Source: Bernardetia sp.
GTDB lineage: Bacteria; Bacteroidota; Bacteroidia; Cytophagales; Bernardetiaceae
NCBI RefSeq assembly: GCF_020630935.1
Contig: NZ_JAHDIG010000008.1
Span: forward strand, 27,363-91,362
Direction of reading: 5' to 3'
Length of the DNA stretch: 64,000 nt
Part shown: piece after piece, positions 61,070-64,000 of the stretch
Position numbering within the stretch: the first letter of the stretch is position 1
Layout of the letters: each line of letters starts with the position of its first letter
Notes under the pieces: model-generated
Told to the model about the DNA's origin: nothing
Seen by the model: only the letters and a program-made list of their open reading frames with translations
The model's database searches: none
Made by a program: the position numbers and the translations under genes

Positions 61070-63883
61070 ATGCCAAAAAATAATTCCATTCGTCATATTC
61101 TCATTATTGGAAGTGGTCCTATTGTTATCGGACAAGCCTGTGAGTTTGATTATTCGGGTTCGCAAGCAGCTCGTTCGCTTCGTGAAGAAGGAATAAAAGT
61201 CTCACTCATCAATTCCAATCCTGCAACGATAATGACCGACCCTATCAATGCAGACCACGTTTATCTGTTGCCACTCACACCAGAATCTATCGAAACCATC
61301 TTGAGAGAACAAGAAATTGATGCCGTTTTGCCTACTATGGGAGGTCAGACGGCATTAAATTTATCTATTGAGTGTAACGATATGGGGCTTTGGGAAAAAT
61401 ATAACGTCAAAGTCATCGGTGTAGATTTTGAAGCCATTGATACAACAGAAGATAGAGACAAATTCAAAGCCTGTATGGAAAATATGGGGGTTGGAGTTGC
61501 AACAGGACAGACAGCAAAATCGTTCTTACAGGGTAAAAAAATAGCACAAAATATTGGTTTTCCATTAGTAATTCGTCCTTCTTTTACACTCGGAGGAACA
61601 GGTGGAAGCGTTGTTTATGACAAAGAAGAGTTTGATAGCAGTCTTTCAAGAGGTTTGCACACTTCGCCTATACATGAGGTTTTGATTGAGCAGTGTGTGA
61701 TTGGTTGGAAAGAATTTGAGTTAGAGCTTTTGAGAGACTCGGCAGGAAATGTAATCATTATCTGTTCGATAGAAAACTTCGACCCAATGGGTGTTCATAC
61801 AGGAGATTCTATCACAGTTGCACCAGCCATGACACTTCCAGATACAGTTTATCAAGAAATGCGAAATTTAGCCATCAAGATGATGAATGGTATTGGTAGT
61901 TTTGCAGGAGGTTGTAATGTTCAGTTTGCTGTCAATCCAGAAAACGATGAAATTATTGCTATTGAAATCAACCCTCGTGTTTCTCGTTCGTCTGCACTAG
62001 CTTCAAAAGCAACAGGTTATCCGATTGCCAAAATTGCTGCAAAGCTCGCCATTGGTTATAACTTAGACGAACTAGATAACGCCATTACAGGTACAACATC
62101 AGCCTTTTTTGAGCCTGCCATTGATTACGTAATTGTAAAAGTACCTCGTTGGAATTTTGATAAATTTCAAGGCTCAGACGACCGTTTGGGTTTCCAAATG
62201 AAGTCAGTAGGTGAAGCGATGGGAATTGGTCGTAACTTCCAAGAAGCATTGCAAAAAGCTTGTCAGTCTTTAGAAATTCGTAGAAATGGATTAGGTGCAG
62301 ATGGAAAAGAAGTAACAAGTCAAGAGGAAATCCATCAAAAACTAAAAGTTCCGTCGTGGGATAGGCTCTTTAGAATCTATGATGCTTTCAAACTAGGAAT
62401 ACCAATGAAGCGTATTTTTGATTTGACAAGAATTGATAAATGGTTCTTACATCAGATTGAACAAATTGTAGAGCTAGAAAATGAAATTCAAAAGTATAGA
62501 TTAGATACAATTCCTTATGATTTACTTCTAAAAGCCAAGAAAAAAGGACTTGCCGACCGTCAGATAGCACACTTAGTAGGCTGTTTGGAAAGTGAAATTC
62601 ATACAAAGCGAACCGATTTAGGCATAAACAGAGTTTGGAAACTCGTTGATACATGTTCGGCAGAATTTGAGGCACAAACACCTTATTATTACTCTACTTT
62701 TGAGAGAGAAAACGAAGCCGTAGCCAGCGACAAGAAAAAAATTGTTGTGTTGGGTTCAGGACCAAATAGAATTGGACAAGGTATTGAGTTTGACTACTCA
62801 TGTGTTCACGGAGTTTTGGCAGCTAAAGAAGCAGGTTATGAAACGATTATGATAAATTGTAATCCTGAAACTGTTTCTACTGATTTTGATATTGCAGACA
62901 AACTCTATTTTGAGCCTGTTTTTTGGGAACATATTTATGATATTATTCTGAATGAAAAACCAGAGGGTGTAATTGTTCAGCTTGGAGGACAAACTGCCTT
63001 AAAACTTGCCGAAAAACTAGAACGCTATGGCATTCCAATTTTGGGAACAAGCTACGAAGCACTGGATTTAGCAGAAGATAGAGGACGTTTTTCAGACCTT
63101 TTGAAAGAAAACGATATTCCTTATCCAAAATATCACGCCATCAAAACGGCAGAAGAAGCATTAGAAAAAGCTGCTGAAATGGAATTTCCTTTGCTTGTGC
63201 GTCCGTCATATGTACTCGGTGGGCAGCGCATGAAAATTGTTATCAACGAGCAAGAACTAGAGGAGCATATCATCAATATTTTTAAAGATTTGGGGCAGCA
63301 AACCATCTTGATAGATGAGTTTTTAGATGGAGCTATTGAAGCCGAAGCCGATGCAATTTGTGATACAGAAGATGTCTATATTATTGGAGTAATGGAACAC
63401 ATTGAACCTGCTGGTATTCATTCGGGCGACTCGTATGCCGTTTTACCTCCTTTTGATTTGGATGAAAATATTATGCAGCAGATTCATGACCATACGAAGA
63501 AAATTGCTGTCGCACTCAAAACTAAAGGTGTCATCAATATTCAGTTCGCTATCAAAGATGGTAAAGTTTATATCATTGAAGCCAATCCAAGAGCCTCACG
63601 TACCGTTCCATTTATTTGTAAAGCCTATCAAGAGCCGTACATCAAGTATGCAACTTGGGTAATGTTAGACCATAAAAAAGTCAAGGATTTCAATTTTGAG
63701 CCACAACAAAATGGCTATGCTATCAAAATTCCTGTTTTCTCGTTTGATAAATTCCCAAATGTCAATAAAGAATTAGGACCAGAAATGAAATCTACTGGAG
63801 AAGGAATTTATTTTATTCATCACCTTAAAGACCCATTCTTTAGAGAAATTTATGGTAAGCGCAATTTGTATTTGAGTAGGTAA
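61070..63883 (+). CDS. carB: Carbamoyl-phosphate synthase large subunit (short form)
   Basis: 937 residues from the ATG at 61070. CarB makes carbamoyl phosphate from ammonia, bicarbonate and two ATP for arginine and pyrimidine synthesis. Two ATP-grasp halves: the first with [36 protein letters not shown] and [18 protein letters not shown]. The second has [34 protein letters not shown] and [20 protein letters not shown]. The protein ends at NLYLSR soon after the second half, without the C-terminal ~130-residue allosteric MGS domain of E. coli CarB (about 1073 residues). A GTG start at 61019 is rejected because it overlaps the -7 box. carA is not adjacent. Confidence 0.95.
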   Translation: MPKNNSIRHILIIGSGPIVIGQACEFDYSGSQAARSLREEGIKVSLINSNPATIMTDPINADHVYLLPLTPESIETILREQEIDAVLPTMGGQTALNLSIECNDMGLWEKYNVKVIGVDFEAIDTTEDRDKFKACMENMGVGVATGQTAKSFLQGKKIAQNIGFPLVIRPSFTLGGTGGSVVYDKEEFDSSLSRGLHTSPIHEVLIEQCVIGWKEFELELLRDSAGNVIIICSIENFDPMGVHTGDSITVAPAMTLPDTVYQEMRNLAIKMMNGIGSFAGGCNVQFAVNPENDEIIAIEINPRVSRSSALASKATGYPIAKIAAKLAIGYNLDELDNAITGTTSAFFEPAIDYVIVKVPRWNFDKFQGSDDRLGFQMKSVGEAMGIGRNFQEALQKACQSLEIRRNGLGADGKEVTSQEEIHQKLKVPSWDRLFRIYDAFKLGIPMKRIFDLTRIDKWFLHQIEQIVELENEIQKYRLDTIPYDLLLKAKKKGLADRQIAHLVGCLESEIHTKRTDLGINRVWKLVDTCSAEFEAQTPYYYSTFERENEAVASDKKKIVVLGSGPNRIGQGIEFDYSCVHGVLAAKEAGYETIMINCNPETVSTDFDIADKLYFEPVFWEHIYDIILNEKPEGVIVQLGGQTALKLAEKLERYGIPILGTSYEALDLAEDRGRFSDLLKENDIPYPKYHAIKTAEEALEKAAEMEFPLLVRPSYVLGGQRMKIVINEQELEEHIINIFKDLGQQTILIDEFLDGAIEAEADAICDTEDVYIIGVMEHIEPAGIHSGDSYAVLPPFDLDENIMQQIHDHTKKIAVALKTKGVINIQFAIKDGKVYIIEANPRASRTVPFICKAYQEPYIKYATWVMLDHKKVKDFNFEPQQNGYAIKIPVFSFDKFPNVNKELGPEMKSTGEGIYFIHHLKDPFFREIYGKRNLYLSR

Positions 63884-63906
63884 TATTTCATTTTTTATTG
63901 TAACTT

Positions 63907-63946
63907 AAAATCCTTTAAAAGCATTGGTTTGTTTTTAAAGGATTTT
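63907..63946 (+). terminator. Intrinsic terminator after carB
   Basis: AAAATCCTTTAAAA (63907-63920) pairs with TTTTAAAGGATTTT (63933-63946). Confidence 0.85.
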
Positions 63947-64000
63947 GGTTCTTTATGAATTTGGTTGCAAATAGACTTTTTGGTTAAATACAAATCGTAT

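Noticed and set aside
1..64000. tRNA, rRNA and CRISPR
   Set aside because: No cloverleaf-like GC-rich segments, rRNA sequence or regularly spaced direct repeats were found by reading. A tRNAscan or CRISPR search was not possible here.

Overview
The window is low-GC, gene-dense chromosome from a member of the Bacteroidota, most likely a marine Cytophagales relative. Three things suggest this: Bacteroidota-type promoters (TAnnTTTG -7 boxes, with start codons lacking Shine-Dalgarno sequences); lineage-typical genes (DUF4834, LolA, Reg_prop/Y_Y_Y sensor kinase, CtlX hydrolase, carotenoid ketolase CrtW, a CarB without its C-terminal allosteric domain); and many secreted or lipoprotein genes of unknown role. 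I would not name a genus from this sequence alone. No rRNA, tRNA, CRISPR array or prophage was seen.

Layout. 1-24 kb is mostly housekeeping: an RluB-type pseudouridine synthase (partial at the left edge), scpB, lolA, nnr, a B12-type radical SAM enzyme, an acetyltransferase, an amine oxidase, a Prc-type protease, crtW, waaA with a coupled hydrolase, an EF-hand protein, an HNH nuclease, coaBC, and an MBOAT acyltransferase with an SGNH-like partner. 24.3-25.9 kb is a scar region holding the 3' remnant of an S41 protease gene, an inverted pair of REP-like palindromes, and an IS110-family element inserted in one of them. 25.9-38.3 kb carries two guanidino-group hydrolases (CtlX- and DDAH-like), two tandem RING-like membrane proteins, recX, a TRAP-type binding protein, a carotenoid desaturase, a Crp/Fnr regulator, a methyltransferase and nadE. 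38.5-43.4 kb is a block of four secreted proteins led by a lipoprotein and ending with a three-module leucine-rich-repeat protein. 43.9-64 kb holds a large sensor kinase, tandem rhomboid proteases, a thioesterase, a 3-hydroxyacyl-CoA dehydrogenase, a small double-glycine peptide next to a radical SAM/SPASM gene, two DUF3298-type proteins, a class I aldolase, a macrodomain protein and carB.

The strongest observation concerns the IS110 element. An uninterrupted copy of its target repeat at 59192-59236 acts as an empty-site reference and fixes the element at about 24596-25884. The 264-nt non-coding left end contains short segments that match both halves of the target and both ends of the element, in the order expected for an IS110 bridge RNA. 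A second theme is duplicated gene 3' ends: in-frame tails of nadE and of the radical SAM gene lie downstream of the intact genes, with small cargo between tail and parent. In the second case the cargo is the double-glycine peptide. In the first it is a methyltransferase plus a 63-codon reading frame whose expected ATG reads ATA. The window also carries at least four families of short interspersed palindromic repeats.
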